This document shows positions 1-11,706 of a stretch of 64,000 nt of DNA, piece after piece. The notes under the pieces are model-generated. The model was given only the letters and a program-made list of their open reading frames with translations. It ran no database searches and had not been told where the DNA came from. A program made the position numbers and the translations under genes. Every line of letters starts with the position of its first letter. The stretch's first letter is position 1. This DNA comes from Fluviirhizobium alvei (GTDB lineage Bacteria; Pseudomonadota; Alphaproteobacteria; Rhizobiales; Rhizobiaceae): the NCBI RefSeq assembly GCF_030551875.1, contig NZ_JAUOZU010000005.1, positions 248,001 to 312,000 of the forward strand. The letters run 5' to 3'.

Positions 1-126
1 CTGAAACTCATCGGCACGCGGCACGAGAAAGCCGTCCACCCCATAGTCGGCCATCTTCTGGCGCAGCCGTGCGATACGTTCGGCACCGAATTGCGGTTCG
101 GACGTGGTTTCGAAGGATTGGAACAT
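1..126 (-). CDS. pepP: Xaa-Pro aminopeptidase (aminopeptidase P), N-terminal fragment
   Basis: Only the first 42 codons are in the window; the gene runs off the left edge. The translation starts MFQSFETTSEPQFGAERIAR and continues with DGFLVPRADE, the N-terminal creatinase-like segment seen in rhizobial aminopeptidase P proteins (metal-dependent removal of an N-terminal residue preceding proline). The metal-binding C-terminal domain lies outside the window, so catalysis cannot be checked. It is divergent from the RTX gene at 311. The family call rests on a short but characteristic segment. Confidence 0.7.
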   Translation of the reverse strand, partial: MFQSFETTSEPQFGAERIARLRQKMADYGVDGFLVPRADEFQ

Positions 127-310
127 GAAAGGACCCCGGCAACTGACGATTCGAAGCGACTGTAGCGGAATTCCGCACCCGAGGTGAACCCCGGCGAGGC
201 ACTGCTGTTTGTGCTTGCGGATCGAAGGAGAACGATCGAATTTTATGATTTGCGTTTACAGAATCGCCCGATTTGCCGGCGATGCTGCGGCAAGACATCA
301 GGAGGACCGC

Positions 311-1702
311 ATGAACAATCCCAAAACGGGTATCGGTGCCGACCTCGACGGCGCCCGGGCCTTTTCGCAATATAGCGAATGGAACATGCGGGTCGACTAT
401 ACGCCGCTGGCGCGCAACTCGGACCGGATCATCAATGCCATCAATCCGGATGCCGGCCTGCATGCCGATTTCGGGTCCGGCAAATGGGAGGGAAAGCCGA
501 TCGGCATTCCCTATATCGTCGTGCCGGAAGGGCAGAAACTCGTACGGTTCGTGGAAACGCTCTGGCCGGAGGAAGGTGATGACGGTCCCTTCCCCATTCC
601 GGACAATGCCCCCATCGAAGGTGGCAGTGACCATCATGTGATCATCGTCCAGCTCGACAGTTCGGCACCCAACGGCCTGGGCCGGCTCATTGAACTGTTT
701 GATGCGCGTTTCAACGGCAAACGCTGGAGCGGCCAGGCGGCGGTGTTCGATCTGCAGGGAGGCGACCACCAACGCCCGGATGGCTGGACGTCGGCAGATG
801 CCGCCGGTCTGCCGATCTTTCCGGGCCTGGCCCGCTATGACGAGGTGGCGCAGGCCGTCGCCGAAGGCGGCACGCTCGGCCATGCTCTGCGTTTCACGCT
901 CAGCCAGGCCTTGACCGCCATGGAGGCTGTGGGGGCCGCCAGCCATTGGGCCGACAGTCTCGATGGACCCGCGCCCTTCGGTATGCGCGTTCGGCTGCGG
1001 TCGGATTTTCATATTCCGAACGATGTCACGCCCGAAGTGCGCGTCATCATCAATACGCTGAAACAATATGGCATGATCCTGGCCGACAACGGTTCGGACT
1101 GGTTCGTCTCCGGCACGCCCGACAAACATTGGGACAATGAGGCGCTGCATGCGCTTTCCATGATCAAGGGCGGCGATTTCCAAGTCGTCGACAATGACAA
1201 GATCGGCGTCGTTTATGTCGGCGGCAGTTCCGACGACAGGATCGAGGCGAATGATCGCCAGAACAGGATTTTCGGCTACGACGGAAACGATCGGCTGGCT
1301 GGACTGGGCGGTGATGACTTCCTCAAGGGCGGCGACGGAAATGACCACATCGCCGGCGGTCGTGGCGTCGACAGATTGTCCGGCGGTGTCGGCGCTGACA
1401 CATTCGTTTTCGATACGATCAGCCACCGGCAACTGGATACGATCGCCGATTTCGGTGCCGGCGATGATCGGCTTGCCCTCGATCGCACCGTCTTCCTCGG
1501 CCTCGGTGGACAAGGCCATCTCGACGCCGATCGATTCCACAAGGGCTCACTTGCAACGGAGGCCGATGACCGGATTCTCTATGATCGATCGTCGGGGATT
1601 CTTCGCTACGATGCAGACGGCAAGGGTGGCGATACAGCCGAGGTCATCGCCAGACTGGATGGCCACCCCAATCTCACGGCAGCCGATATCTGGGTCGTAT
1701 AA
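311..1702 (+). CDS. Secreted RTX-type calcium-binding protein with an N-terminal domain of unknown function
   Basis: 463 residues from the ATG at 311, which is preceded by AGGAGGAC at good spacing; an upstream in-frame start at 209 has no comparable site. Residues about 20-290 form a domain with segments such as GWTSADAAGLPIFPGL and LADNGSDWFVSG. I recognise these from secreted bacterial proteins of unknown function (memory, not a search). Residues about 304-372 are glycine/aspartate nonapeptide repeats (GYDGNDRLAG, GGDGNDHIAGG), followed by ADTFVFD, the usual end of an RTX array. No N-terminal signal peptide is visible, as expected for type I secretion, but no type I exporter is in the window. 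A second RTX gene follows. An extracellular calcium-folded protein is likely; its activity is unknown. Confidence 0.82.
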   Translation: MNNPKTGIGADLDGARAFSQYSEWNMRVDYTPLARNSDRIINAINPDAGLHADFGSGKWEGKPIGIPYIVVPEGQKLVRFVETLWPEEGDDGPFPIPDNAPIEGGSDHHVIIVQLDSSAPNGLGRLIELFDARFNGKRWSGQAAVFDLQGGDHQRPDGWTSADAAGLPIFPGLARYDEVAQAVAEGGTLGHALRFTLSQALTAMEAVGAASHWADSLDGPAPFGMRVRLRSDFHIPNDVTPEVRVIINTLKQYGMILADNGSDWFVSGTPDKHWDNEALHALSMIKGGDFQVVDNDKIGVVYVGGSSDDRIEANDRQNRIFGYDGNDRLAGLGGDDFLKGGDGNDHIAGGRGVDRLSGGVGADTFVFDTISHRQLDTIADFGAGDDRLALDRTVFLGLGGQGHLDADRFHKGSLATEADDRILYDRSSGILRYDADGKGGDTAEVIARLDGHPNLTAADIWVV

Positions 1703-1844
1703 CACTCTCAAAAAGCGTGAATTGCGACAAGGCCGCCCCTCCTGATTGCGAAACAATTGAAACATTATGCCTGAACGGACGAATTCTTTCTGAAACAATC
1801 CATCGCCATTTTGGGTGAGCGATAGTTGAGGAAAGGATAGAGGC

Positions 1845-3017
1845 ATGCCCGTCGTTGAAATTGGTCAGAGCTCTTATACGGTGGAAGCGTTCAACGCGGA
1901 CACCACCTATCACGTTGCCTCCAATATCAACAATCTGGTGAGCGGTATTGCTATCAACGGTTCGGGGAGTGCCGCAAACCGCATCTTCGATATTGAAGGC
2001 CATATCACCGGCACGTCTTACGCCATCAATCTCGGGAACTCGGTCGCCACGGGCAACACTGTTCTGGTTGGCACCACAGGCATGCTCGAGTCTTCAGCCG
2101 GAACATCCGTCCTTGTTACAGGCAGCGCCTCGAAAGTCGTCAATGATGGCGGCATCGTCGGTAGTGTCGGGGTCGCCATCATTGGCGATGACAATCGCGT
2201 TATCAACCGCAGCATTGTCGCCGGTGACAATACGGGCGTCTCGATGAATGGCGACGACAGCAAGTTGACCAACAGCGGAACGATCACCGGCACTGCTGCA
2301 GTCAAGTTTACCACGGATGAGAACGAGAATGCGCATCTCCTGAACACAGGCAAGGTGTATGGCGACATCTGGGCTGTTACAGGCAGCGCTGGCCGTGAGA
2401 TCATCGACAACCGCGGCATCCTCGGCGGCATCGTGCAGCTCGAAGGCGGCAACGATGTCTTTCGCTGTCGCGGCAACGGCTATGTAAGCGATGAGGTGCG
2501 CGGAGGCCTTGGCGATGACAGATATGTCGTCAACCGCAACACCTATCACCTTGTCGAAAAGTCAGGGGAAGGCAACGACACGATCGTCAGCACGACCAAC
2601 TATACGCTCGGGGACTATTTCGAACATCTGACACTCGCCGGCAAGGGCAATATCAGCGGCACCGGCAACGGCACGAGCAATCATCTCATCGGCAATGGTG
2701 GCAACAATGTCCTCAAGGGCATGGCGGGTCTTGATGAACTGTCCGGCAAGGCCGGTAAGGACATTCTCTGGGGCGGCGATGCTGCCGACACCTTCATCTT
2801 CAACCCGAATTCGGATCGCGAAGTGGTTGCCGATTTTACCGACGGCACGGACCGGGTGCGGTTCATGGCGGGCAAGGATGTGACGTCATCGATTGATCTG
2901 CTGGCGAACCATGCCACCGAGGTGAACGGCAATGTCGTCCTCGAGGCCAATGGCACGACGTTCGTCATCAAGAACATCGATCTCGATCATTTCACCATTT
3001 CGGATTTCATCTTCTGA
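1845..3017 (+). CDS. RTX-type calcium-binding protein with beta-helix-like N-terminal repeats
   Basis: 390 residues; ATG at 1845 follows GAAAGGATAGAGGC. The first ~200 residues hold loose repeats rich in N-x-G-x-I/V-x-G (NDGGIVG, TNSGTITG, LNTGKVYG, DNRGILGG), suggesting a parallel beta-helix as in adhesins. Next comes a serralysin/RTX-type segment (GLGDDRYVVN, then EGNDTIVSTTNYTLGDYFEHL). From about residue 282 there are RTX repeats (GNGGNNVLKG, GKAGKDILWGG) and ADTFIFN. There is no signal peptide, consistent with a type I secretion substrate. A terminator-like hairpin follows. It is 142 nt downstream of the first RTX gene and may be co-expressed with it. No catalytic motif is seen; a role at the cell surface is inference. 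Confidence 0.8.
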   Translation: MPVVEIGQSSYTVEAFNADTTYHVASNINNLVSGIAINGSGSAANRIFDIEGHITGTSYAINLGNSVATGNTVLVGTTGMLESSAGTSVLVTGSASKVVNDGGIVGSVGVAIIGDDNRVINRSIVAGDNTGVSMNGDDSKLTNSGTITGTAAVKFTTDENENAHLLNTGKVYGDIWAVTGSAGREIIDNRGILGGIVQLEGGNDVFRCRGNGYVSDEVRGGLGDDRYVVNRNTYHLVEKSGEGNDTIVSTTNYTLGDYFEHLTLAGKGNISGTGNGTSNHLIGNGGNNVLKGMAGLDELSGKAGKDILWGGDAADTFIFNPNSDREVVADFTDGTDRVRFMAGKDVTSSIDLLANHATEVNGNVVLEANGTTFVIKNIDLDHFTISDFIF

Positions 3018-3040
3018 ACAGCCAGCCGATCCACGACAGA

Positions 3041-3064
3041 AAGCCCGCACGTCGGTGCGGGCTT
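3041..3064. terminator. Terminator-like hairpin between the RTX gene and ligA
   Basis: A perfect 10-bp stem (AAGCCCGCAC / GTGCGGGCTT) closes a GTCG loop. It lies 23 nt after the RTX stop codon and 56 nt after the ligA stop on the other strand, so it can serve both converging genes. There is no real U tract. Confidence 0.6.
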
Positions 3065-3119
3065 CATAATTCCAGCCCTGTCCGATGGACCAGGCCAACC
3101 CGAAGCCGGGCCGCGCCCC

Positions 3120-5339
<2,220 letters not shown>

Positions 5340-6164
5340 TCATCCCACCAGCGCCGAAAGGGCAATCTCTGCCTTGATCGGCAGATGGTCGGACGCCACC
5401 CGCGACAGCGGCGTATCATGGATGGTGAGCGACGAAATCAGGTCCTGCCGGTTGGCGAGAATCCGGTCGAGTGGCAGGACCGGCAGACGGGCCGGGAAGC
5501 TCGGCAACGGCGGCGGCAGCGGTCCGAAGACAGAGGATAGCCGCTGCAGCGACGAATTCTGCCCCATCCGCCATTCGTTGAAATCGCCCATCAAGAGGGT
5601 CGGCCGTTCACGCCGGCTCTTCATCATGTCGACGATCATGTCGGCCTGCTGATGCCGCGAGGATTTGAGGAGCCCGAGATGGGCGGCGATGACCCGCAGC
5701 GAGGCGCCGGCATCGAGATCGATCTCGACCACGGCTGCCCCGCGCGGCTCAAGTCCGGGCAGCGCGATCTGGTGCACATCACCGATCATGCCCTGCTTGA
5801 ACAGCATGACGTTGCCGCGCCAGCCATGCGACTTTGCAAGCGTCGTCAATGGCACGCGACGCAGACCCGTCTCATGTTCGAGCAGCGGCAGGTCCATCAG
5901 CCCTGCCCGCTCGCCGAAACGTTTGTCGGCCTCCTGCAGCGCGATCACATCCGGATCGATCTCGCGGATCACCCTGAGGATCCGCTCGGGATCGAAGCGG
6001 CCGTCATTACCGACGCATTTGTGAACATTGTAGGAGGCGACCACAAGACTGCGGCTCGGATCGCGCTCGATGGCCCGGTGCTCGGTCGGCCGGTTCTTGC
6101 GGTTGCGGATGGATTCAACCACCGTTCTGGCCAGCGTGGGCTTTTTCGTTTTCTGGACCGTCAT
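5340..6164 (-). CDS. Endonuclease/exonuclease/phosphatase (EEP) family protein
   Basis: 274 residues. Motifs of the EEP fold are all present: ASYNVHKCVG (Asn), DVIALQEAD (metal-binding Glu), LLMGDFNEWR (catalytic Asp/Asn) and SDHLPIKAEI (C-terminal Asp-His). Members cleave phosphodiesters in nucleic acids or lipids, so the substrate cannot be read from the motifs. There is no clear signal peptide or membrane segment. It is immediately downstream of a phospholipase D-type cardiolipin synthase gene, which may hint at a lipid link, but that is inference. Confidence 0.8.
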   Translation of the reverse strand: MTVQKTKKPTLARTVVESIRNRKNRPTEHRAIERDPSRSLVVASYNVHKCVGNDGRFDPERILRVIREIDPDVIALQEADKRFGERAGLMDLPLLEHETGLRRVPLTTLAKSHGWRGNVMLFKQGMIGDVHQIALPGLEPRGAAVVEIDLDAGASLRVIAAHLGLLKSSRHQQADMIVDMMKSRRERPTLLMGDFNEWRMGQNSSLQRLSSVFGPLPPPLPSFPARLPVLPLDRILANRQDLISSLTIHDTPLSRVASDHLPIKAEIALSALVG

Positions 6165-6246
6165 CGTTTCCGCAACATTTCCAATTCGCTTGCCCTACCA
6201 TAGCCATCCGGCAAGACGCTTCCAAGTCTCCATTCCCGAACTGTGC

Positions 6247-7695
6247 TCAGAGATAGGGCGAGGCAAGCCAGAGAACCCGGTCGAACAACCGATAGAGGAA
6301 GGGTCTCGATCTGAGCGAGGCGAGCGTCACCAGTCTCGCCTCGGCATGGCTGCGCTCGATCCGGTCGCCGACCAGGCGGGCAAAATCGCGATCATAGATT
6401 TCGAGATCGATTTCGAAATTGAGCCTGAGCGAGCGCGAATCGAGATTGGACGAACCGATATAGGCCCACGCATCATCCACCACCAGCAGCTTGGAATGAT
6501 CGAACGGACCCGTCGCCCGCCAGATCCGGCATCCGTCGCGGATGAGCGGTTCGAACTGGGCATTCATCGCATGGCTGACGAGTGCGAGATTGTTCTTCTC
6601 TGGCACGATGATATCGACCTCGACCCCACGACGCGCGGCGGTCGCAAGGGCACTCGCAAGATCGCTATCCGGCAGGAAATAGGGCGACATGATGCGGATT
6701 GACCGTTCGGCCACCGAAAAGGCGCCCATCATGATCTTCTGATTGGTCTCGAGATGCCGGTCGGGGCCGGAGACGACCGCCCGCAAGAGCAAACCTTCGC
6801 CCGGCTCGGCATGATCGACCGTCAGGCGCCATTCCGGCCCTTCAAACCCCTGCCCGGTTTCATAGGCCCAGTCATCGGCGGCAACGGCAAAGAGATCGGC
6901 GACCACCGGACCCCTGACCCGGAAATGGGTGTCGCGTGCTGCCTTGGGCCCGGTGAAACCTGCGCGGATGTTCATGCCGCCGACGAAGGCGACATGGCCA
7001 TCGACGACGAGGATCTTGCGGTGCGTCCGGAGGTTCGAATAGGGAAGCCTGAGACCGAAGATGACCTTGCCGTTGAAGGCATCGACCTCGACGCCGCCAT
7101 CCTTCAGATAGCCGAGAATGGAAGGCGTCGAGTAACGCGCGCCGACGGCATCGACGAGTACCCGTACCGCGACGCCGCGTTTGCGGGCGGCGATCAGGCA
7201 ATCGGCAACCCTGAGGCCGATCGGATCGCGGTCGAAAATGTAGGTCTCGAGAAGGATCCCGTGTTTGGCCGCTGCGATTTCCGCGCACATGGCATCATAG
7301 GTGGCATCGCCACTCTCGAACATGACGATCTGGTTTCCCGATGTCACCGGATGGTGGGACACCTTGTCGCCAACCGTCTTCAACGCTTTGAGGCGGCCTT
7401 CGGTCTTTTCGGTAAAGACCTCTGCATCGACCGCATATTGTGACAGGACCCGCTCGAGCGCCTTGTAGCGCGCAGAACGGCGGGCGATCTTCGTTTCCCG
7501 CCACATGCGATTGACGCCGGCGATAGCATAGATGAGCGCGCCGACGATGGGCGACAGCATGATCACGCCCACCCAGCCCGCCGCAGAGCGCACGTTGCGC
7601 TTGGTCATGGTGGCATGGATGGCCGCCACCGTTCCCAGAACGAGGGAGATGGCAGTGAGGAAATGGGGCCAATAGGTGGAAAGGAAATCGCTCAT
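6247..7695 (-). CDS. cls: Cardiolipin synthase-like phospholipase D family protein
   Basis: 482 residues. Two N-terminal membrane helices (about residues 8-25 and 38-60) precede two PLD domains, each with an intact HKD motif: HRKILVVDGHVAFVGG and HSKLLVVDDAWAYIGSSN. This layout matches bacterial cardiolipin synthases, which condense two phosphatidylglycerols, or PG and PE, at the inner membrane. It lies downstream of recN, with the EEP gene 82 nt further on. Other transphosphatidylase activities cannot be excluded. Confidence 0.85.
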   Translation of the reverse strand: MSDFLSTYWPHFLTAISLVLGTVAAIHATMTKRNVRSAAGWVGVIMLSPIVGALIYAIAGVNRMWRETKIARRSARYKALERVLSQYAVDAEVFTEKTEGRLKALKTVGDKVSHHPVTSGNQIVMFESGDATYDAMCAEIAAAKHGILLETYIFDRDPIGLRVADCLIAARKRGVAVRVLVDAVGARYSTPSILGYLKDGGVEVDAFNGKVIFGLRLPYSNLRTHRKILVVDGHVAFVGGMNIRAGFTGPKAARDTHFRVRGPVVADLFAVAADDWAYETGQGFEGPEWRLTVDHAEPGEGLLLRAVVSGPDRHLETNQKIMMGAFSVAERSIRIMSPYFLPDSDLASALATAARRGVEVDIIVPEKNNLALVSHAMNAQFEPLIRDGCRIWRATGPFDHSKLLVVDDAWAYIGSSNLDSRSLRLNFEIDLEIYDRDFARLVGDRIERSHAEARLVTLASLRSRPFLYRLFDRVLWLASPYL

Positions 7696-7763
7696 GAAAC
7701 CCAGGCGGCAAGACTGGCTTCAATATAGAGTTCTAAAGCCACAAATAAAGGGCAGCGAGGAGG

Positions 7764-9437
7764 TTAATGGTCGCCTTTCAGGAGCTTGGCCGCAGCCGCC
7801 CGCGCCTCTTCCGTGATTGAGGCACCGGCCAGCATGCGGGCGATCTCCTCGCGCCGCTCCTCATCCGTCATGGTCGCGACCCGGGTTGCGATCCGGTTGT
7901 CGCTATCGCTCACCGGTCCCTTGGCGATCAGGAGATGGGTCGAGGCGCGCGCGGCGACCTGCGGCGCATGCGTGACGGAAAGCACCTGTACCCGTGAAGA
8001 CAGACGCTTCAGCCGCTGGCCGATCGCATCGGCAACCGCTCCGCCCACGCCCGTATCGATTTCATCGAAGACCAGAGTCGGCGCCGAACCGCGATCAGCA
8101 AGCGCCACCTTGAGCGCGAGAAGAAAGCGCGAAAGCTCACCGCCCGAAGCGACCTTCATGATCGGACCGCCACGGGTTCCGGGATTGGTCTGGACATGGA
8201 AGGAAACGAGATCGATGCCGGCTGCACCCGCATTGTCCTCGTCGGTCGAGATTTCGGTCATGAAGCGGGCGCGTTCGAGCTTGAGGGCGGGCAACTCCGC
8301 CATTACCGCTTCGGAGAGTGCGCCACCCGCATTGTTGCGCTTTGTCGACAGCGACCGGGCTGCCTCGAAATAGGCTTCGCGCGAACGGCGCTCGCGCTCT
8401 TCCAGCGATTTGAGGATTTCCGCTCCGTGATCGAGTGCCGCAAGATCGGCAATCATGCGGGCGGCAAGCGCCGGCAGGTCCGACACCGGAACCGAGAATT
8501 TTCGGGCCGCCGCCCGAAGGCCGAACAGCCGTTCCTCGACCCGCTCCAGTTCCTTGGGGTCGAATTCCGTCCGGCGCAGCGCCTGCTCGACCAGGTTCTG
8601 CGCATCGGAAAGATGATTGAGCGCCGCATCGAGTGCTACAACCGTCTCCTCGAGCAGACCCGGCGCTTCTGCGGCCTTGCGTTCAAGCCGGCGCACCAGC
8701 GAGGCAATGTGCGGCACCGGCGAAGCGGTACCGTTGAGATAATCGGACGCTTCGGAAATGTCGCCGGCGATCCGTTCGGACTTCATCATCCGCGAACGCC
8801 GTTCGGCCAGATCCTCCTCCTCGCCATCGATCGGCGCGAGCTTTTCCAGTTCCTCGACGGAAGCGCGGAGATAGTCCGCTTCGCGCGCCGCGGCATCGAC
8901 CCTGGCCCGATGGCTCTTCAGCTCGCGCCCATTGTCTTTCCAGTCCTTGTAGAGGCGACCAAGCGCGTCGGCTTCCTCGCTGAGGCCGGCAAAGGCATCG
9001 AGCAGCATCCGGTGCGCTTCAGGATCGACAAGCGCCCGGTCATCATGCTGGCCGTGAATTTCCACCAGCATCGCGCCCGCCTGGCGCATCAGTTGCACGC
9101 TGACCGGCTGGTCGCAGATAAAGGCACGCGTCCGCCCGTCGGCAGACTGGACGCGGCGGAAAATGATGTCGCCATCGTCATCAATGCCGTTTTCGCGCAA
9201 GAGCGCCCGGAGCGGGTGATCCATGCCGATATCGAAGACGGCCGTCACCTGCCCCTTGTCCTCGCCATGACGGACGAGGCCGCCATCGCCGCGGCCACCG
9301 AGCGCCAGCGATAGAGAATCAAGCAGAATCGATTTGCCGGCACCGGTCTCGCCGGTCAACACGGAGAGGCCCGGCTCGAACGTCAGGTCAAGCCGGTCGA
9401 TCAGGACGATATCGCGGATCGACAGCTGTGCGAGCAT
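7764..9437 (-). CDS. recN: DNA repair protein RecN
   Basis: 557 residues, normal for this SMC-like ATPase of double-strand break repair. Walker A GETGAGKS is at residues 29-36, a long coiled-coil middle section carries the interruption, the ABC signature is SGGELSRFLLALK, and Walker B is LVFDEIDTGVGG. It follows bamD by 15 nt on the same strand, the usual bamD-recN-ligA order of rhizobia, here with two lipid/EEP genes between recN and ligA. A LexA-type operator was not seen in the short upstream gap, so expression probably comes from the operon. Confidence 0.97.
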   Translation of the reverse strand: MLAQLSIRDIVLIDRLDLTFEPGLSVLTGETGAGKSILLDSLSLALGGRGDGGLVRHGEDKGQVTAVFDIGMDHPLRALLRENGIDDDGDIIFRRVQSADGRTRAFICDQPVSVQLMRQAGAMLVEIHGQHDDRALVDPEAHRMLLDAFAGLSEEADALGRLYKDWKDNGRELKSHRARVDAAAREADYLRASVEELEKLAPIDGEEEDLAERRSRMMKSERIAGDISEASDYLNGTASPVPHIASLVRRLERKAAEAPGLLEETVVALDAALNHLSDAQNLVEQALRRTEFDPKELERVEERLFGLRAAARKFSVPVSDLPALAARMIADLAALDHGAEILKSLEERERRSREAYFEAARSLSTKRNNAGGALSEAVMAELPALKLERARFMTEISTDEDNAGAAGIDLVSFHVQTNPGTRGGPIMKVASGGELSRFLLALKVALADRGSAPTLVFDEIDTGVGGAVADAIGQRLKRLSSRVQVLSVTHAPQVAARASTHLLIAKGPVSDSDNRIATRVATMTDEERREEIARMLAGASITEEARAAAAKLLKGDH

Positions 9438-9452
9438 TCTGCGACCGAAGCG

Positions 9453-10295
9453 TCAGGTTCCGAGGACGATTTTCTTGGCGGCGCGCGAAATCCAGGAATT
9501 GGAATTTTCACGCGGTTCGAGACCATTGCTCTTAAGGAGCTTCACGCTATCCGCATACCATTCGCTGTCGGGATAGTTATGACCGAGAACCGCGGCTGCC
9601 GTCTGGGCTTCATCCACCAGGCCAAGTGCGAAATAGGTTTCGCAGAGACGGGCCAGCGCCTCTTCCACCTGGTTGGTGTTGGGGAAGGATTCGACGACGT
9701 TGCGATAGCGGGCGATCGAGGCCAGATATTCGCGGCGCTCCTGATAGTAGCGGCCGATCTGCATTTCCTTGCCGGCCAGCTGGTCACGCGCATAGCGGAT
9801 CTTCGACTGGGCGTCGTCGACATATTCCGATTCAGGATAGTTTTCGACCACCTTCATCATCGCTTCGATGGTCTTGGCGGCGGTGCGCTGGTCCTGCGTG
9901 ACGACCGGAATCTGCTTGGAATAGGCGAGACCGATCAGATACTGCACATAGGCCGCATCCTTCGTCTGCGGATAAAGGCCCATATAGCGCTCACCGGATG
10001 TGATCGCAGCCGTATAGTCGCCCTGTCGGTACTTGATGAAGGTGCTCATCACCAGCGCCTTGCGGGCATATTCGGAGAAAGGATGCTGCTTGTCGATCGC
10101 ATCGAACTTGCGGCCGGCTTCGGTCGCCTTGCCAGCCTGCAGGTTCGCAAGGCCTTCATTGTAAAGCTGCTCGGGCGGATCAGTGGTCACCGCAAGCTTC
10201 GTGATGTCGTAGTCCGGATCGGTAGTGCAGCCTGCGACAACGGCGCTGCTTCCTAAAACAAGCGCCAGAAACACGTTGCGCACGGATACTGTCAT
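9453..10295 (-). CDS. bamD: Outer membrane protein assembly lipoprotein BamD
   Basis: 280 residues from the ATG at 10295, which has GGAAGAG upstream; an in-frame start at 10343 would place the signal peptide internally. The signal peptide FLALVLGSSAVVAGC ends in a lipobox, so the mature protein is a lipoprotein. TPR-like repeats follow (LYNEGLANLQAGKATEAGRKF, YVQYLIGLAYSKQ, RYYQERREYLASIARY), typical of the BAM complex subunit that, with BamA, inserts beta-barrel proteins in the outer membrane. It lies between lpxC and recN on the same strand, as in other rhizobia. Confidence 0.95.
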   Translation of the reverse strand: MTVSVRNVFLALVLGSSAVVAGCTTDPDYDITKLAVTTDPPEQLYNEGLANLQAGKATEAGRKFDAIDKQHPFSEYARKALVMSTFIKYRQGDYTAAITSGERYMGLYPQTKDAAYVQYLIGLAYSKQIPVVTQDQRTAAKTIEAMMKVVENYPESEYVDDAQSKIRYARDQLAGKEMQIGRYYQERREYLASIARYRNVVESFPNTNQVEEALARLCETYFALGLVDEAQTAAAVLGHNYPDSEWYADSVKLLKSNGLEPRENSNSWISRAAKKIVLGT

Positions 10296-10487
10296 AATAT
10301 CTCTTCCTGCATTTCCCCAAGGGGGTGGATTGGACGTCAGCATCTACCAACCGCCCCTCTCGACTAGTGCGTTACTAGCCACAAAACCACCACGACCGCA
10401 ACGTCATGAAAGGCAATTCATGCAATTTTGTGGCAAAGGCGCGTTCATCCACGCCTTTGCATCCGCAGGAATGAGACGATTGATCGC

Positions 10488-11441
10488 TCAAGCCGTCCAG
10501 GGGGCGTATTCCTGCGCCGAAACCGTCGTCATTTCCGGCAGTGCAACGCGCGAGCGCGAGCCGTTGGTTTCAACGATCTCATAGGCCGACCGGTCCGACA
10601 ACAGCGCCTTCAGCGCCAGGGCATTGACCTTGTGGCCACCGCGATAGGAGCGATAAAGACCGAGGAACGGAGCACCTGCAAGCGCGAGATCGCCCACGGC
10701 ATCGAGCGTCTTGTGACGTACGAACTCGTCCGGATAACGCAGGCCTTCCATGTTGATGACACGGTTGTCATCACCGATGACCACCGAATTCTCTAGCGAT
10801 GAGCCGAGCGCCAGGCCAGCCGCCCACAGCCGTTCGACATCGCGCATGAAGCCGAATGTGCGCGCGCGCGACAGTTCGTTGCGGAACGAAGTCGGCGTCA
10901 GATCGCCCTTCCAGGACTGGCGACCAATGGCCGGAGAATCAAAATCGATCTCGACTTCGAACCGTGTGCCGTCATAGGGCGAGAACTCGGCCCAGGAGGT
11001 GCCCTGCTCGATCCGAACGGTCTTGCAAACCCGGATATAGCGACGCTTGACGCCGAGCGAACGGATGCCGGCCTGCTCGATTGCTTCGACGAACTCGCGC
11101 GAACTGCCATCCATGACCGGCATTTCGGCGCCATCCACCTCGATGACCGCATTGTCGATACCGAGCGCATAGAGCGCCGCCATCACATGCTCGACCGTTG
11201 CGATCGAACGCGCCGGCGAGAAGCCGAGAACGGTGCAGAGATCCGTGCTCCCGACCGAGGCCGAAACGGCCTTCAGGTCGGTGACGTCACCATTGGGGCT
11301 GATCCGCTGGAACAGGATGCCTGTTCCGGCATCGGCGGGGTTGAATGTTGCTGTCACGGCCACGCCAGAATGGACGCCGATGCCCTGAATCGAAAACGGG
11401 TTCGCGAACGTTGTTTCGAAACCCAGAAGTCCTAATGCCAT
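10488..11441 (-). CDS. lpxC: UDP-3-O-acyl-N-acetylglucosamine deacetylase LpxC
   Basis: 317 residues. Catalyses the committed zinc-dependent deacetylation step of lipid A synthesis. Zinc ligands and catalytic residues are visible: EHVMAAL (His85), RHKTLDAVGD (His and Asp), and GGHKVNALAL (general-acid His). The length fits the family. It sits 265 nt downstream of ftsZ behind a strong hairpin, so it may have its own promoter; the ftsZ-lpxC order is widely conserved. Confidence 0.97.
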   Translation of the reverse strand: MALGLLGFETTFANPFSIQGIGVHSGVAVTATFNPADAGTGILFQRISPNGDVTDLKAVSASVGSTDLCTVLGFSPARSIATVEHVMAALYALGIDNAVIEVDGAEMPVMDGSSREFVEAIEQAGIRSLGVKRRYIRVCKTVRIEQGTSWAEFSPYDGTRFEVEIDFDSPAIGRQSWKGDLTPTSFRNELSRARTFGFMRDVERLWAAGLALGSSLENSVVIGDDNRVINMEGLRYPDEFVRHKTLDAVGDLALAGAPFLGLYRSYRGGHKVNALALKALLSDRSAYEIVETNGSRSRVALPEMTTVSAQEYAPWTA

Positions 11442-11658
11442 GTAACCCCGCTTTTCCCGGCTGCGTATAACGCTGCCAGCCCGGTCTCACCGGTCGTCTG
11501 TCATCTTGTTGTCACCACGCCAAGCGTGGGCCCATGCAAGGGATTTGCCCCTGAGGGATGTGCGCTAAAAATAGAGACGCCTCTTCGGCAAACCAAATCA
11601 ATGTTTCTTTCGAATTGTAACGAAGCTGGCCATCAGGAATTTGCCATCCCGAAACGCG

Positions 11659-11686
11659 ATCGGGCCCGGCGATGGCCGGGCCCGAT
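11659..11686 (-). terminator. Strong hairpin downstream of ftsZ
   Basis: A 12-bp perfect stem (ATCGGGCCCGGC / GCCGGGCCCGAT) with a 4-nt loop lies 20 nt past the ftsZ stop. There is no long U tract on the minus strand, so it could be a terminator, an attenuator separating ftsZ from lpxC, or an mRNA-stabilising structure. Confidence 0.6.
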
Positions 11687-11706
11687 CAAGCTTTATTTGC
11701 GTGAGG

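Noticed and set aside
8-1540. 510-aa minus-strand ORF antisense to the first RTX gene
   Set aside because: It is a shadow of the RTX gene; the plus-strand protein has clear repeats and a strong ribosome site, while the antisense translation resembles no family.
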